DNA from: Streptomyces sp. NRRL S-87
Lineage (GTDB): Bacteria; Actinomycetota; Actinomycetes; Streptomycetales; Streptomycetaceae
Direction: 5' to 3'
DNA length: 64,000 bases
Assembly (NCBI RefSeq): GCF_000719335.1
Contig: NZ_JOGB01000019.1
Span: 127,649-191,648 of the forward strand
This document shows, piece by piece, positions 1 through 9,275 of the stretch. The position numbers and the translations under genes were made by a program. Numbering within the stretch: the first letter of the stretch is position 1; each line of letters begins with the position of its first letter. The notes below the pieces were generated by a model. It ran no database searches and was not told the DNA's origin. It worked only from the letters and a program-made list of their open reading frames with translations.

Positions 1-890
1 AGCTCGCCGACGAGACCGCCCGCGCCCTCAAGGCCCGCGGCGCCGGCGCGAAGGACGTACGCCTGGCCTACGACACCACCCTCTACAGCGGCCCCGCCGC
101 CCACCCCATCGGCGCCGACAACGACAACATCGCCCCGCTGAGCGCCCTGATGGTCGACGAGGCACGCCTGGACCACTCGTACTCCGGTACGGCCGACCGC
201 GCCCCGGACCCCGCCCGGGAGGCCGCCGAGGCCTTCGCCGGACTCCTGCGCGCCCGCGGGATCGCGGTCTCCGACGACATCGCCCCGGGACGCGCTTCGG
301 CCAAGGCCGCGTCCGTCGCCGACACCGCCTCCGCACCGCTCGCCCAGCTGGTCGAGCGCATGCTCACCGAGAGCGACAACGACCTCGCCGAGGCGCTGGC
401 CCGTCAGACCGCGCTCGGCGAGAAGAAGCCCGCCAGCTTCCAGGGCGGCGAGCAGGCCGTCACCGCACGGCTGCGCGCCCTCGGCGCCCCCCTGCGCGGC
501 GCCCGCTTCGCCGACGGCAGCGGCCTGTCCCGCCAGGACCGGGTCAGCGCGCGCCTGCTGGCCGCCCTGCTCGCCCGGGCCGCCGACCCCACGCGGCCCG
601 ACCTGCGGCCCGTCCTGACCGGCCTGCCGGTGGCCGGGTTCACCGGGACGCTCAGCGGCCGCAACGCGGGCGACTCCCCCGCCGCGGGGTTGCTGCGCGC
701 CAAGACCGGCACGCTCAACGGGGTGAACTCGCTCGCCGGCATCGTGGTCGAGCCGACCGGGCGGCTGCTCGCCTTCGCCTTCCTCGCGGAGGGGACGCCC
801 GGGAAGGACGCGGCGCAGGGGGCCTTGGACCGGCTGGCCGCCGGGTTGGCGGGGGCGGGGGACGGGCCCGCGGCCGGGGCTGCCGGTTGA
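1..890 (+). CDS. dacB: D-alanyl-D-alanine carboxypeptidase/endopeptidase (PBP4-type), 5' end missing
   Basis: The reading frame is open from the window edge (first whole codon at base 3), so this is the C-terminal ~295 residues of a longer protein. Two of the three penicillin-binding active-site motifs are visible: SDN within ESDNDLAEALARQ, and KTG in AKTGTLNGVNSLAG. The SxxK serine motif must lie upstream of the window. This matches the S13 (DacB/PBP4) family, extracytoplasmic enzymes that trim or cleave peptidoglycan cross-links. The C-terminus becomes Ala/Gly-rich. The gene is followed co-directionally by the DUF2342 metalloprotease, as is common in streptomycetes. Family assignment is firm; carboxypeptidase versus endopeptidase activity cannot be told from this fragment. 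Confidence 0.93.
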   Translation, partial: LADETARALKARGAGAKDVRLAYDTTLYSGPAAHPIGADNDNIAPLSALMVDEARLDHSYSGTADRAPDPAREAAEAFAGLLRARGIAVSDDIAPGRASAKAASVADTASAPLAQLVERMLTESDNDLAEALARQTALGEKKPASFQGGEQAVTARLRALGAPLRGARFADGSGLSRQDRVSARLLAALLARAADPTRPDLRPVLTGLPVAGFTGTLSGRNAGDSPAAGLLRAKTGTLNGVNSLAGIVVEPTGRLLAFAFLAEGTPGKDAAQGALDRLAAGLAGAGDGPAAGAAG

Positions 891-1007
891 GGGCTGCCGG
901 CTGACGGCGGGGGCCGGAGGCTGCGGGGCGGGGAGCAGGGCGCGGACGGTCCGAAGCCCGGTGCACAACCCCCTCCGCAGCGGGCCCGGTCCACGTACCG
1001 TTGACGT

Positions 1008-2153
1008 ATGACGAGCCTCGGTGGTGCGGAGATGGTCGACTGGAATCTCGCGGTATCGACCGCGACCCGGCTGGTGCGGCCCGGACCGGAGGTGACCCGG
1101 GACGAGGCGCGGGCCGTCGTCGCCGAACTGCGCCGGCACGCGCGGGCCGCCGAGGGACACGTACGGCGGTTCGTCCGGATGATGCCCGAGGACGCGCCCG
1201 TCGCGGACACGCCCGTGCTCGTCGTGGACCGGGCCGGGTGGGCCAAGGCCAACGTGGCCGGCTTCCGGCACCTCCTCACCCCGCTCCTCGGCAAGATGCA
1301 GGAGCGCCGGACGACCGCGAACGCCCCCGGCGGGGCCCTCTTCGGCGCCGTCGGCGGGAAGGTCACCGGCGTCGAGCTCGGGATGCTGCTCGGCTTCCTG
1401 GCCTCGCGCGTGCTCGGGCAGTACGAGACCTTCGCCCCGGCCACCCGCGACCTGCCCGGCTCCGCGGGCGGCGGCCGGCTGCTGCTGGTCGCCCCCAACA
1501 TCGTCCACGTCGAGCGCGAGCTGGAGGTCGACCCGCACGACTTCCGGCTGTGGGTCTGCCTGCACGAGGAGACGCACCGGACGCAGTTCACGGCCGTCCC
1601 CTGGCTGCGCGACCACCTCGAAGGGGAGATCCAGTCGTTCCTCGGTGCCACCGAGATGGACCCGATGACCGTCCTCGAACGGCTCCGCGAGGCGGCCCAG
1701 TCGCTCTCCGGGGGCCGCCCGGAGGGCGAGGACGGCGAGGAGGAGGGCGGGCGCTCGCTCGTCGACCTCGTCCAGACCCCCGAGCAGCGCGAGATCCTCG
1801 GCCGGCTCACCGCCGTGATGTCCCTGCTCGAAGGGCACGCCGACTACGTCATGGACGGCGTCGGCCCCGAGGCCGTGCCCTCCGTCGCCGAGATCCGCGA
1901 GAAGTTCCAGAAGCGGCGCGCCAGCGGCGCGGGGCGCCTCGACGCGGCCCTGCGCAAGCTCCTCGGGCTCGACGCCAAGCTCCGCCAGTACCGCGACGGG
2001 GAGCGCTTCGTGCGCGCCGTCGTCGACCAGGTCGGCATGGACGGCTTCAACCGCGTCTGGACCTCGCCCAACACCCTCCCCACGAAGGCCGAGATCGCCA
2101 AGCCCGCCGACTGGGTCCAGCGGGTGCACCGCAAGGGAAGTGACGCGGAGTGA
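1008..2153 (+). CDS. DUF2342 family zinc-dependent metalloprotease (zincin-like)
   Basis: This 381-residue protein matches the actinobacterial DUF2342 family, annotated as zincin-like hydrolases or loosely as coenzyme F420 biosynthesis-associated. The zinc-binding HExxH motif is in CLHEETHRTQF (about residues 185-195), and LEGHADYVMDG (about 276-286) is a plausible site for a further ligand. No signal peptide or membrane segment is seen, so it should be cytoplasmic. The ATG has no Shine-Dalgarno sequence; a TACCGT-like hexamer sits about 7 bases upstream, so a leaderless transcript is possible. It lies between dacB and tilS. The substrate is unknown, and the F420 link is only by family annotation. 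Confidence 0.9.
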   Translation: MTSLGGAEMVDWNLAVSTATRLVRPGPEVTRDEARAVVAELRRHARAAEGHVRRFVRMMPEDAPVADTPVLVVDRAGWAKANVAGFRHLLTPLLGKMQERRTTANAPGGALFGAVGGKVTGVELGMLLGFLASRVLGQYETFAPATRDLPGSAGGGRLLLVAPNIVHVERELEVDPHDFRLWVCLHEETHRTQFTAVPWLRDHLEGEIQSFLGATEMDPMTVLERLREAAQSLSGGRPEGEDGEEEGGRSLVDLVQTPEQREILGRLTAVMSLLEGHADYVMDGVGPEAVPSVAEIREKFQKRRASGAGRLDAALRKLLGLDAKLRQYRDGERFVRAVVDQVGMDGFNRVWTSPNTLPTKAEIAKPADWVQRVHRKGSDAE

Positions 2154-2402
2154 CGCAAAGCGACCACTGATGTCTCCTGGAGGCGCTCAGCATCACCCAT
2201 CCGAGGGACCGTGGGCCGTGGATAGGCGTGCGATGCTCAGGGAACGGCTCGGCTCTGTCACCATCGACGCACTCTGAGTGACGTTCCGGTCCTCCGGGGC
2301 CGGGGCCACCACCCGAGCGCACCACCCCCGCACCACCTCCTGAGCACTGCCGCGCGCCCCCCGGGGCGAGCGCCTCCAGACTTCCACCGAAGGGCACCGG
2401 AC

Positions 2403-3521
2403 ATGGGACCCCATCCTGCGGTCGCGGCGATACGCCTGGCGGTCCGCCGCGTACTCCACGACGTACTGACCGACCTCGACCAGACCGCCCGCGACCGGGC
2501 CGCACGCGCGACCGACCCCGAGACGGCCGCGACCGGCCCCGGCCGCCCCGCCGGCGGCATCCCCGCCCCCGCCTCCGGCGGCGACCGGCGCCCCCTCGTC
2601 CTCGTCGCCTGCTCCGGCGGCGCGGACTCCATGGCCCTCGCCTCCGCCCTGGCCTTCGAGGCGCCCAAGCTCGGCATCCGCGCCGGCGGCATCACCGTCG
2701 ACCACGGCCTCCAGCCCGGCTCGGACCTGCGCGCCTCCGAGGTCGTCGCCCGCATGACCGCCCTGCGGCTCGAACCCGCCGAGTCCGTGGCCGTCACCGT
2801 GGGCCGCGACGGCGGCCCCGAGGCCGCCGCCCGCGACGCCCGCTACGCAGCGCTCGACGCCGCCGCCGAACGGCTCGGCGCCGTCGCGGTCCTGCTCGGC
2901 CACACCCGCGACGACCAGGCCGAAACCGTCCTGCTCGGACTCGCCCGCGGCTCCGGCATCCGGTCCCTGTCCGGCATGGCCGAGAAGTCCGGCGGGACCG
3001 GCTACGGGGCGGCGGCCCCCGGCCGCTACCGCCGCCCGTTCCTGAACATCGACCGCCAGACGGCCCGCAAGGCCTGCATGGTGCAGTCGCTGGCCGTCTG
3101 GGACGACCCGCACAACGCCGACCCCGCCTACACCCGCTCGCGGCTGCGCCACGAGGGCCTGCCCGCCCTGGAGAAGGCCCTCGGCAAGGGCGTCGTCGAA
3201 GCCCTGGCCCGCACCGCCCAGCTGTCCCGGGACGACGCCGACGCCCTCGACGCCTGGGCCGTCCAGGCCGACCGGACCGTGCGCGACGAGGCAGGCCAGC
3301 TGGAGTGCGCCAAGCTCTACGCCCTGCCCCCGGCCGTGCGCCGCCGCGTGCTGCGCCGGGCCGTGGTCCAGGCAGGTTCCCCGGCCGGCTCCCTCTTCGC
3401 CCGCCACATCGAGGAAGTCGACCGTCTCATCACCGGCTGGCGGGGTCAGGGCGCGATCAACCTGCCCGGCCGCGTCATGGCCCAGCGGCAGGGTGGCAGA
3501 CTTGTCATCCGGCAGGGCTGA
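2403..3521 (+). CDS. tilS: tRNA(Ile)-lysidine synthetase
   Basis: TilS attaches lysine to the wobble cytidine of tRNA-Ile(CAU), converting its specificity from Met to Ile; the reaction uses ATP and occurs in the cytoplasm. The PP-loop ATP-binding signature [11 protein letters not shown] is at about residues 63-73, followed by [10 protein letters not shown] and [20 protein letters not shown], all typical of the family. At 372 residues it is a short actinobacterial form. The ATG is preceded by GAAGGG at a usable distance. It is followed by hpt 62 bases downstream, the tilS-hpt-ftsH order found in many Gram-positives, and is probably co-transcribed with it. Confidence 0.95.
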   Translation: MGPHPAVAAIRLAVRRVLHDVLTDLDQTARDRAARATDPETAATGPGRPAGGIPAPASGGDRRPLVLVACSGGADSMALASALAFEAPKLGIRAGGITVDHGLQPGSDLRASEVVARMTALRLEPAESVAVTVGRDGGPEAAARDARYAALDAAAERLGAVAVLLGHTRDDQAETVLLGLARGSGIRSLSGMAEKSGGTGYGAAAPGRYRRPFLNIDRQTARKACMVQSLAVWDDPHNADPAYTRSRLRHEGLPALEKALGKGVVEALARTAQLSRDDADALDAWAVQADRTVRDEAGQLECAKLYALPPAVRRRVLRRAVVQAGSPAGSLFARHIEEVDRLITGWRGQGAINLPGRVMAQRQGGRLVIRQG

Positions 3522-3583
3522 GTGCTGAACCACGGCCGAGGCCTCCGGGGGAACGTCCGGGGCCGCGGCCGCCAACGAAAGCG

Positions 3584-4144
3584 ATGCGGGTGAACGAGAA
3601 GGACATGGGCAACGATCTTGCGTCGGTGCTCATCACCAAGGAAGAGATCGACGCGAAGCTGGCCGAGCTGGCCGCGAAGATCGATGCGGAGTACGCGGGC
3701 AAGGACCTGCTCATCGTCGGCGTCCTCAAGGGCGCGGTGATGGTGATGGCGGACCTGGCGCGCGCCTTGTCCACCCCGCTCACCATGGACTGGATGGCGG
3801 TGTCCTCCTACGGCGCGGGTACCCAGTCCTCCGGCGTCGTCCGGATCCTCAAGGACCTGGACACCGACATCAAGGACAGGCACGTCCTGATCGTCGAGGA
3901 CATCATCGACTCCGGTCTGACGCTGTCCTGGCTGCTGTCGAACCTCGGCTCCCGCCAGCCGGCCTCCCTCGAGGTCGTCACGCTGCTGCGCAAGCCCGAC
4001 GCCGCCAAGGTCGCCATCGACGTGAAGTGGGTCGGCTTCGACATCCCGAACGAGTTCGTCGTCGGCTACGGCCTCGACTACGCGGAGAAGTACCGCAACC
4101 TCCCGTTCGTGGGCACGCTCGCCCCGCACGTCTACGGCGGCTGA
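3584..4144 (+). CDS. hpt: Hypoxanthine phosphoribosyltransferase
   Basis: This purine-salvage enzyme converts hypoxanthine or guanine plus PRPP to IMP or GMP. The PRPP-binding loop [14 protein letters not shown] lies at about residues 104-117, with [16 protein letters not shown] near the N-terminus and [18 protein letters not shown] near the C-terminus, all diagnostic. With the ATG at 3584 the product is 186 residues. A second in-frame ATG at 3605 (MGNDLASV) has a better AGAAGG ribosome site and could be the true start, removing seven residues. It overlaps no other gene and lies between tilS and ftsH. Confidence 0.95.
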   Translation: MRVNEKDMGNDLASVLITKEEIDAKLAELAAKIDAEYAGKDLLIVGVLKGAVMVMADLARALSTPLTMDWMAVSSYGAGTQSSGVVRILKDLDTDIKDRHVLIVEDIIDSGLTLSWLLSNLGSRQPASLEVVTLLRKPDAAKVAIDVKWVGFDIPNEFVVGYGLDYAEKYRNLPFVGTLAPHVYGG

Positions 4145-4163
4145 GCCCCGGCTCGCACCGTGT

Positions 4164-4193
4164 CCACCCCCGGCGGCCACCGCCGGGGGGTGG
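4164..4193 (+). terminator. Hairpin downstream of hpt
   Basis: A GC-rich inverted repeat (CCACCCCCGGCGG / CCGCCGGGGGGTGG, one-base bulge, 3-base loop) starts 20 bases after the hpt stop. There is no U-tract, which is usual for Streptomyces terminators. The rest of the gap to ftsH (to 4386) must hold the ftsH promoter; I cannot assign its boxes confidently. Confidence 0.55.
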
Positions 4194-4386
4194 CGCGCCC
4201 CCGTCGGCGCGGGTCGGCGGGGAACCACTCCCGCGTTCCCGCCGTTGGAGCATGCGAAGGCGGATTTGTCAGCCGTCCAACCAGGCCACGGGTGACAATG
4301 CTGGGGTACCTTCCGAAGAACAGTCTTTACTCACAGCAGCATTTACCTACGGGCAGGAGGGACGGGGCGATCACCGCCCCGTATGG

Positions 4387-6417
4387 ATGGACGTGAAGCG
4401 ATACTTCCGTGGGCCGGTCATGTGGATCGTGCTGGCCGTCCTCGCCGTGGTCGTGCTGATGAATGTCGTCGGCTCGGGTGGCGGCTACAAGTCGGTTGAC
4501 ACCAGCAAGGTTCTGAACGCGATCAGCCAGAACCAGGTCAAGCAGGCGAGCCTCACCACCGGCGACTCGCAGATGATCAAGATCGAGCTGAAGGACGGCC
4601 AGAAGCTCGACGACGAGTCCGGCAGCAAGTTCCAGGCGAACTACATCGGCGACCAGGGCGTCGACATCGCCAAGGACCTGCAGGCCAAGTCCGACGGGGG
4701 CCAGATCCCCGACGGCTACTCCGTGACGCCGGACAAGACCAACCCGTTCCTGGGCGTGCTGCTCTCCCTGCTGCCGTTCGTCCTCATCGTCGTGGTCTTC
4801 CTGTTCCTGATGAACCAGATGCAGGGCGGCGGCTCCCGGGTGATGAACTTCGGCAAGTCGAAGGCCAAGCTCATCACCAAGGACACCCCGAAGACGACCT
4901 TCGCCGACGTGGCCGGCTCGGACGAGGCGGTCGAGGAGCTCCACGAGATCAAGGAGTTCCTCCAGGAGCCGGCGAAGTTCCAGGCCGTCGGCGCCAAGAT
5001 CCCCAAGGGCGTGCTGCTGTACGGCCCGCCCGGCACCGGCAAGACCCTCCTCGCGCGCGCCGTCGCCGGTGAGGCGGGCGTCCCGTTCTACTCGATCTCC
5101 GGCTCGGACTTCGTCGAGATGTTCGTCGGTGTCGGCGCCTCCCGCGTCCGCGACCTCTTCGAGCAGGCCAAGGCCAACGCGCCCGCCATCGTCTTCGTCG
5201 ACGAGATCGACGCCGTCGGCCGGCACCGCGGTGCGGGTCTGGGCGGCGGCCACGACGAGCGCGAGCAGACGCTGAACCAGCTGCTCGTCGAGATGGACGG
5301 CTTCGACGTCAAGGGCGGCGTCATCCTGATCGCCGCCACCAACCGGCCCGACATCCTCGACCCGGCGCTCCTGCGCCCGGGCCGCTTCGACCGGCAGATC
5401 GCCGTCGACCGCCCGGACATGCAGGGCCGTCTGGAGATCCTCAAGGTCCACCAGAAGGGCAAGCCGGTCGCGCCCGACGTCGATCTGGCCGCCGTCGCCC
5501 GCCGCACCCCCGGCTTCACCGGTGCCGACCTGTCGAACGTCCTGAACGAGGCCGCGCTGCTCACGGCCCGCTCGGACCGGAAGCTGATCGACAACCACAT
5601 GCTGGACGAGGCGATCGACCGCGTCGTGGCGGGCCCGCAGAAGCGGACCCGGATCATGTCGGACAAGGAGAAGAAGATCACCGCGTACCACGAGGGCGGC
5701 CACGCCCTGGTCGCGGCGGCTTCCCCGAACTCCGACCCGGTCCACAAGATCACGATCCTGTCCCGCGGCCGGGCCCTGGGCTACACCATGGTCCTGCCCG
5801 ACGAGGACAAGTACTCCACGACCCGCAACGAGATGCTCGACCAGCTGGCGTACATGCTGGGCGGCCGCGCGGCCGAGGAGCTGGTCTTCCACGACCCGAC
5901 CACGGGCGCCGCGAACGACATCGAGAAGGCCACCGCCACGGCCCGCGCGATGGTTACGCAGTACGGCATGACCGAGCGCCTGGGTGCGATCAAGTTCGGC
6001 GGCGACAACACCGAGCCGTTCCTGGGCCGCGAGATGGCGCACCAGCGCGACTACTCGGAAGAGGTCGCGGCGCTGGTCGACGAAGAGGTCAAGAAGCTCA
6101 TCGAGGCCGCGCACAACGAGGCCTGGGAGATCCTGGTCGAGAACCGCGACGTCCTCGACAACCTCGTCCTCGCGCTGCTGGAGAAGGAGACGCTGGGCAA
6201 GGAGGAGATCGCCGAGATCTTCTCGACCATCGTCAAGCGCCCTGCCCGCCCGGCGTGGACCGGCTCCTCGCGCCGGACCCCGTCGACCCGCCCGCCGGTG
6301 CTCTCGCCGAAGGAGCTCCAGCTCACCAACGCGGCCAACGGCGTCGCCGCCGGCGCCGGCACCGTCTCCACGGAGAAGGGCATCGAGGTCGCACCGGAGG
6401 ACCGCCCCGAGGCGTGA
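4387..6417 (+). CDS. ftsH: ATP-dependent zinc metalloprotease FtsH
   Basis: FtsH is a membrane-anchored AAA+ protease that degrades misfolded membrane proteins and some short-lived regulators. The 676-residue product begins [13 protein letters not shown] with a first membrane helix at about residues 9-27 and a second at about 122-146, flanking an extracytoplasmic domain. Walker A GPPGTGKT is at about 213-220, followed by Walker B IVFVDEID and the second region of homology. The zinc site HEGGH is at 435-439. The open frame extends far upstream over non-coding sequence, but this ATG matches the usual start of the family. It is followed by a strong terminator and then folE. Confidence 0.96.
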   Translation: MDVKRYFRGPVMWIVLAVLAVVVLMNVVGSGGGYKSVDTSKVLNAISQNQVKQASLTTGDSQMIKIELKDGQKLDDESGSKFQANYIGDQGVDIAKDLQAKSDGGQIPDGYSVTPDKTNPFLGVLLSLLPFVLIVVVFLFLMNQMQGGGSRVMNFGKSKAKLITKDTPKTTFADVAGSDEAVEELHEIKEFLQEPAKFQAVGAKIPKGVLLYGPPGTGKTLLARAVAGEAGVPFYSISGSDFVEMFVGVGASRVRDLFEQAKANAPAIVFVDEIDAVGRHRGAGLGGGHDEREQTLNQLLVEMDGFDVKGGVILIAATNRPDILDPALLRPGRFDRQIAVDRPDMQGRLEILKVHQKGKPVAPDVDLAAVARRTPGFTGADLSNVLNEAALLTARSDRKLIDNHMLDEAIDRVVAGPQKRTRIMSDKEKKITAYHEGGHALVAAASPNSDPVHKITILSRGRALGYTMVLPDEDKYSTTRNEMLDQLAYMLGGRAAEELVFHDPTTGAANDIEKATATARAMVTQYGMTERLGAIKFGGDNTEPFLGREMAHQRDYSEEVAALVDEEVKKLIEAAHNEAWEILVENRDVLDNLVLALLEKETLGKEEIAEIFSTIVKRPARPAWTGSSRRTPSTRPPVLSPKELQLTNAANGVAAGAGTVSTEKGIEVAPEDRPEA

Positions 6418-6435
6418 CGCCGATCACCGGAATGG

Positions 6436-6478
6436 ATGCCGCGCCCCCCAGGTTCTAGCCTGGGGGGCGCGGCATTTT
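6436..6478 (+). terminator. Rho-independent terminator after ftsH
   Basis: A perfect 17-bp inverted repeat (6436-6452 with 6459-6475, loop TTCTAG) is followed by a short T-run. It sits 18 bases after the ftsH stop and 39 bases before the folE start, so folE probably needs its own promoter or is expressed by readthrough. Confidence 0.85.
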
Positions 6479-6516
6479 CGTATGCCCGTGTGAGCGCAGA
6501 CAGGAACGAGGCAGAG

Positions 6517-7122
6517 ATGACCGACCCAGTGACCCTGGACGGCGAGGGCACGATCGGCGAGTTCGACGAGAAGCGGGCCGAGGCCGCAGTCCGCGAGCTC
6601 CTCATCGCGGTCGGCGAGGACCCGGACCGCGAAGGCCTCCTCGAGACCCCCGCCCGGGTCGCCCGGGCGTACCGGGAGATCCTCGCCGGCCTCTGGCAGA
6701 AGCCGGAGGACGTCCTGACGACGACCTTCGACCTCGGGCACGACGAGATGGTCCTGGTGAAGGACATCGAGATCGTTTCTCTGTGTGAGCACCACCTGCT
6801 GCCGTTCCACGGGGTGGCCCACGTGGGCTACATCCCGGCCGAGAGCGGCAAGATCACGGGGCTGTCCAAGCTGGCCCGCCTCGTCGAGGTGTACGCCCGC
6901 CGCCCGCAGGTGCAGGAGCGCCTCACCACGCAGATCGCGGACTCCCTGATGGAGATCCTCGAGGCCCGTGGCGCCATCGTCGTCGTCGAGGCCGAGCACA
7001 TGTGCATGTCGGTCCGCGGCATCCGCAAGCCGGGCGCCAAGACCACCACCTCGGCCGTCCGCGGCCAGCTCCGCGACTCCGCCACGCGCGCCGAGGCGAT
7101 GGCCCTGATAATGGCCCGCTGA
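6517..7122 (+). CDS. folE: GTP cyclohydrolase I
   Basis: FolE converts GTP to 7,8-dihydroneopterin triphosphate, the first step of folate synthesis. The 201-residue product carries the zinc and active-site signatures [38 protein letters not shown] and [18 protein letters not shown]. The first supplies a zinc Cys and the catalytic His, and the last the second Cys ligand. The ATG at 6517 was chosen because the upstream in-frame region runs through the ftsH terminator. The other folate genes lie just downstream on the opposite strand, so the pathway is split into two convergent units. Confidence 0.97.
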   Translation: MTDPVTLDGEGTIGEFDEKRAEAAVRELLIAVGEDPDREGLLETPARVARAYREILAGLWQKPEDVLTTTFDLGHDEMVLVKDIEIVSLCEHHLLPFHGVAHVGYIPAESGKITGLSKLARLVEVYARRPQVQERLTTQIADSLMEILEARGAIVVVEAEHMCMSVRGIRKPGAKTTTSAVRGQLRDSATRAEAMALIMAR

Positions 7123-7147
7123 CCGGCCGCAGCGCCGTACGGACGAC

Positions 7148-7181
7148 GAAGGGGCCCCTCACACGGGTGAGGGGCCCCTTC
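7148..7181. terminator. Bidirectional terminator between folE and the fol operon
   Basis: A perfect 15-bp inverted repeat (7148-7162 with 7167-7181, loop ACGG) lies midway between the convergent folE and DUF3180 genes and can end transcription from both sides. Confidence 0.85.
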
Positions 7182-7202
7182 GGCTGCGTAGGCGTCTCGC
7201 GC

Positions 7203-7688
7203 TCACGCGTCGGCGCGGGCGTGGTCCTTGTCGTCGTCCTCGGGCAGCCGGCAGACGCGCTCCAGGAACATGGCGGCGGCGATGACGCAGGCGCCGGCGA
7301 GGACGGCGAAGCCGGCGTAGACGGCCTGGTCGCGGCGGGCCGGGACCTCCAGGCTGTCCATGGCCAGGAAGGCGCCCACGCCGCCGTAGATGCCCGCCAC
7401 GACGGCCGAGACGAGGGCGCTGGCCTGTCCGAAGACCACGGCGCGCGCCGCCATCAGGGGCTCGACGCCCTTGGCGCCGGGAACGCGCTCGCGCTGCGCC
7501 TTCAGCCGGCCGCGCAGCGAGAGCGCGGTGGCGAACAGGACGACGGCGATCACGGCCAGCACGATGGGGGCGGCCAGCGGGACGCCGGGCAGGGTGCCGT
7601 ACGCGTTCCAGAGCTTCGCGCCCGCCCACGACAGCACCCCGGCGATCACGAAGATTCCGGTCAGGACACCCAGCCGCAGTTGCTTCAC
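7203..7688 (-). CDS. DUF3180 family membrane protein
   Basis: This 161-residue protein has about four hydrophobic helices: near residues 5-27 (LGVLTGIFVIAGVLSWAGA), 40-59, 85-107 and 125-145. It ends in a short charged tail. This is the actinobacterial DUF3180 family, regularly found directly downstream of folK. Its function is unknown. It is the last gene of the minus-strand folate operon, 48 bases after folK, and ends at the terminator shared with folE. A role linked to folate precursors is only suggested by position. Confidence 0.88.
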   Translation of the reverse strand: MKQLRLGVLTGIFVIAGVLSWAGAKLWNAYGTLPGVPLAAPIVLAVIAVVLFATALSLRGRLKAQRERVPGAKGVEPLMAARAVVFGQASALVSAVVAGIYGGVGAFLAMDSLEVPARRDQAVYAGFAVLAGACVIAAAMFLERVCRLPEDDDKDHARADA

Positions 7689-7736
7689 GTCCCCGTTCCC
7701 CGCTTTCCGCTCCGCTGCCAGCTCACACGCTAACGC

Positions 7737-8336
7737 TTACTCGGGCAGGCGGAGTTCCAGGTCGGGGCGCGGCGTGACGCCGGCCGTGCCGAGGGCGGCC
7801 AGGAGGGCGGTGACGGGGCCGTGGCCGGGCAGCGCGGCGGCGGGGTCGACGTCGTGCCAGGGGGCCAGCACGAAGGCGCGCTGGTGGGCCCGGGGGTGCG
7901 GGAGGGTGAGGACCGGGTCGTCCGAGACCACGTCGGCGTACGCGACGATGTCGACGTCGATGGTGCGGGGGCCCCAGCGCTCCTCGCGGACGCGGTCGAA
8001 GGCCTCCTCGATGGCCTGGCCGCGCTCCAGCAGGGAGCTCGGCGGCAGGGTGGTCTTCACCACGGCCACGGCGTTGAGGTACGACGGCTGGGAGCCGGGC
8101 TCGACGCCCCAGGGCTCCGTCTCGTAGACGGGGGAGACGGCCTTGACCCGGACGCCGGGGGTGTCGCCGAGGGCGTCGACGGCGCCCTGGAGGGTCTCCA
8201 GGCGGTTGCCGAGGTTCGAACCGAGCGCGACGACGGCGAGCCTGGGGTTGGACAGGGTGGTGTCCGCGGCGTCGACGGTCTCGACGACGGACGCGGGCAC
8301 GGGCTGCACGGTGGGATCGACCTGGGGCTGGTTCAT
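7737..8336 (-). CDS. folK: 2-amino-4-hydroxy-6-hydroxymethyldihydropteridine diphosphokinase
   Basis: FolK transfers pyrophosphate from ATP to 6-hydroxymethyl-dihydropterin, preparing the substrate of FolP. Recognisable are ALGSNLGNRLETLQGAVDAL, the SPVYETEPWGV segment, and the signature RWGPRTIDVDIVAY followed by LPHPRAHQRAFVLAPW. The 199-residue form starts at ATG 8336, which overlaps the folB stop by 4 bases (ATGA), implying translational coupling. The N-terminus has about 35 extra residues before the conserved core, as in other streptomycetes. Confidence 0.95.
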   Translation of the reverse strand: MNQPQVDPTVQPVPASVVETVDAADTTLSNPRLAVVALGSNLGNRLETLQGAVDALGDTPGVRVKAVSPVYETEPWGVEPGSQPSYLNAVAVVKTTLPPSSLLERGQAIEEAFDRVREERWGPRTIDVDIVAYADVVSDDPVLTLPHPRAHQRAFVLAPWHDVDPAAALPGHGPVTALLAALGTAGVTPRPDLELRLPE

Positions 8337-8692
8337 GCGCGGCTCCGCGTGATCGTGACGGTCACATCGTCGAAGGGCACGGTGATCGGGGCGTCCGGCT
8401 TGTGGACGACCACCTCGACCTGGGCGACGCCCTCGTGCTTGAGGCACTGCTGGGCGATGCGCTCGGCGAGGGTCTCGATCAGGTCCACGGGCTCGCCCTG
8501 GACGACGTCGACGACCTCCTCGGCCACCACTCCGTAGTGGACGGTCTTCGCCAGGTCGTCGTCGGCCGCCGCGGGGCGGGTGTCGAGGTGCAGCACCAGG
8601 TCGACGATGAAGGTCTGGCCCTCCTCGCGCTCCCGGGGGAAGACGCCATGGTGCCCGCGGGCCTTCAGGCCGCGCAGCGCGACACGATCCAC
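8333..8692 (-). CDS. folB: Dihydroneopterin aldolase
   Basis: FolB cleaves dihydroneopterin to 6-hydroxymethyl-dihydropterin and glycolaldehyde. The 119-residue product contains RGHHGVFPREREEGQTFIVDL, VHYGVVAEEV, LIETLAERIA and VVVHKPDAPI, all typical. The GTG at 8692 is chosen because AGGAG lies 8 bases upstream; a GTG three codons earlier would overlap that ribosome site. The stop overlaps the start of folK. The NTF2-like gene lies 133 bases upstream in the same operon. Confidence 0.94.
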   Translation of the reverse strand: MDRVALRGLKARGHHGVFPREREEGQTFIVDLVLHLDTRPAAADDDLAKTVHYGVVAEEVVDVVQGEPVDLIETLAERIAQQCLKHEGVAQVEVVVHKPDAPITVPFDDVTVTITRSRA

Positions 8693-8825
8693 GCGAATCA
8701 CTCCTGCTTTCGTAGGTTCTTCCGGCCCCGGGAGTTCTCCGGAGCCTTGGGCCTACGCCGAGTGCGGTCGGCGTCGTCCACCTTCGAATCTACCTGCGGG
8801 AGACGACAGCGCTTGCCCATGGGGG

Positions 8826-9275
8826 TCAGGAGGCGTCGTCTTCCTCGTCTTCTTCGGTGTCCGTCAGGACGGGAGAACCGTGGTGGGACCACAGGCGCCA
8901 CCCCCCGGGTGTGCGTCTGAACACATTCGTGGCGACGACCAGCTGCCCGACGAGCGGGCCGAGTGCACCGCCGTCCTCGGCGGGCCCGCCGCTGAGGATG
9001 TTCTCGGTGCAGGTGACGACGGCGGTGTCGCCGATCACGGCGGTGCGGGTGTCCGTGAGGAAGAACTGGATGTACTCGGTGTTCGCCATGATCAGGGCGT
9101 ACGAGCGCAGCACCTCCCCGCGTCCGGAGAGCACCGGCCAGCCGGGGTGGACGCAGGAGACCTCGTCGTCCAGCCACATGCCGGACATGCCCTCGAAGTC
9201 GCCCTGCTCCATGGCCTCGTAGAAGGCGGTGTTGGCCGTCTCGACGGCGTCGACGTCGCTCTCGCGTCGGGTCAC
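8826..9275 (-). CDS. NTF2-like/SnoaL-type small protein within the folate operon
   Basis: This 149-residue protein starts with GTG inside the folP stop (GTGA overlap), so it is translationally coupled to folP. The central sequence (AFYEAMEQGDFEGMSGMWLDDEVSCVHPGW and later VVATNVFRRTPGGWRLWSHHGSP) is the nuclear transport factor 2-like cone fold of the SnoaL_3/DUF4440 kind. The C-terminus is strongly acidic (TDTEEDEEDD). Such folds act as small-ligand-binding proteins, isomerases or hydrolases. No activity can be assigned here. The tight position between folP and folB suggests a pterin- or folate-related role, which is inference. Confidence 0.88.
   Translation of the reverse strand: MTRRESDVDAVETANTAFYEAMEQGDFEGMSGMWLDDEVSCVHPGWPVLSGRGEVLRSYALIMANTEYIQFFLTDTRTAVIGDTAVVTCTENILSGGPAEDGGALGPLVGQLVVATNVFRRTPGGWRLWSHHGSPVLTDTEEDEEDDAS

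Noticed and set aside
7002..7733. Plus-strand 243-codon frame continuing from folE
   Set aside because: It runs through the folE stop region and a strong terminator and lies antisense to DUF3180, which has proper membrane helices.
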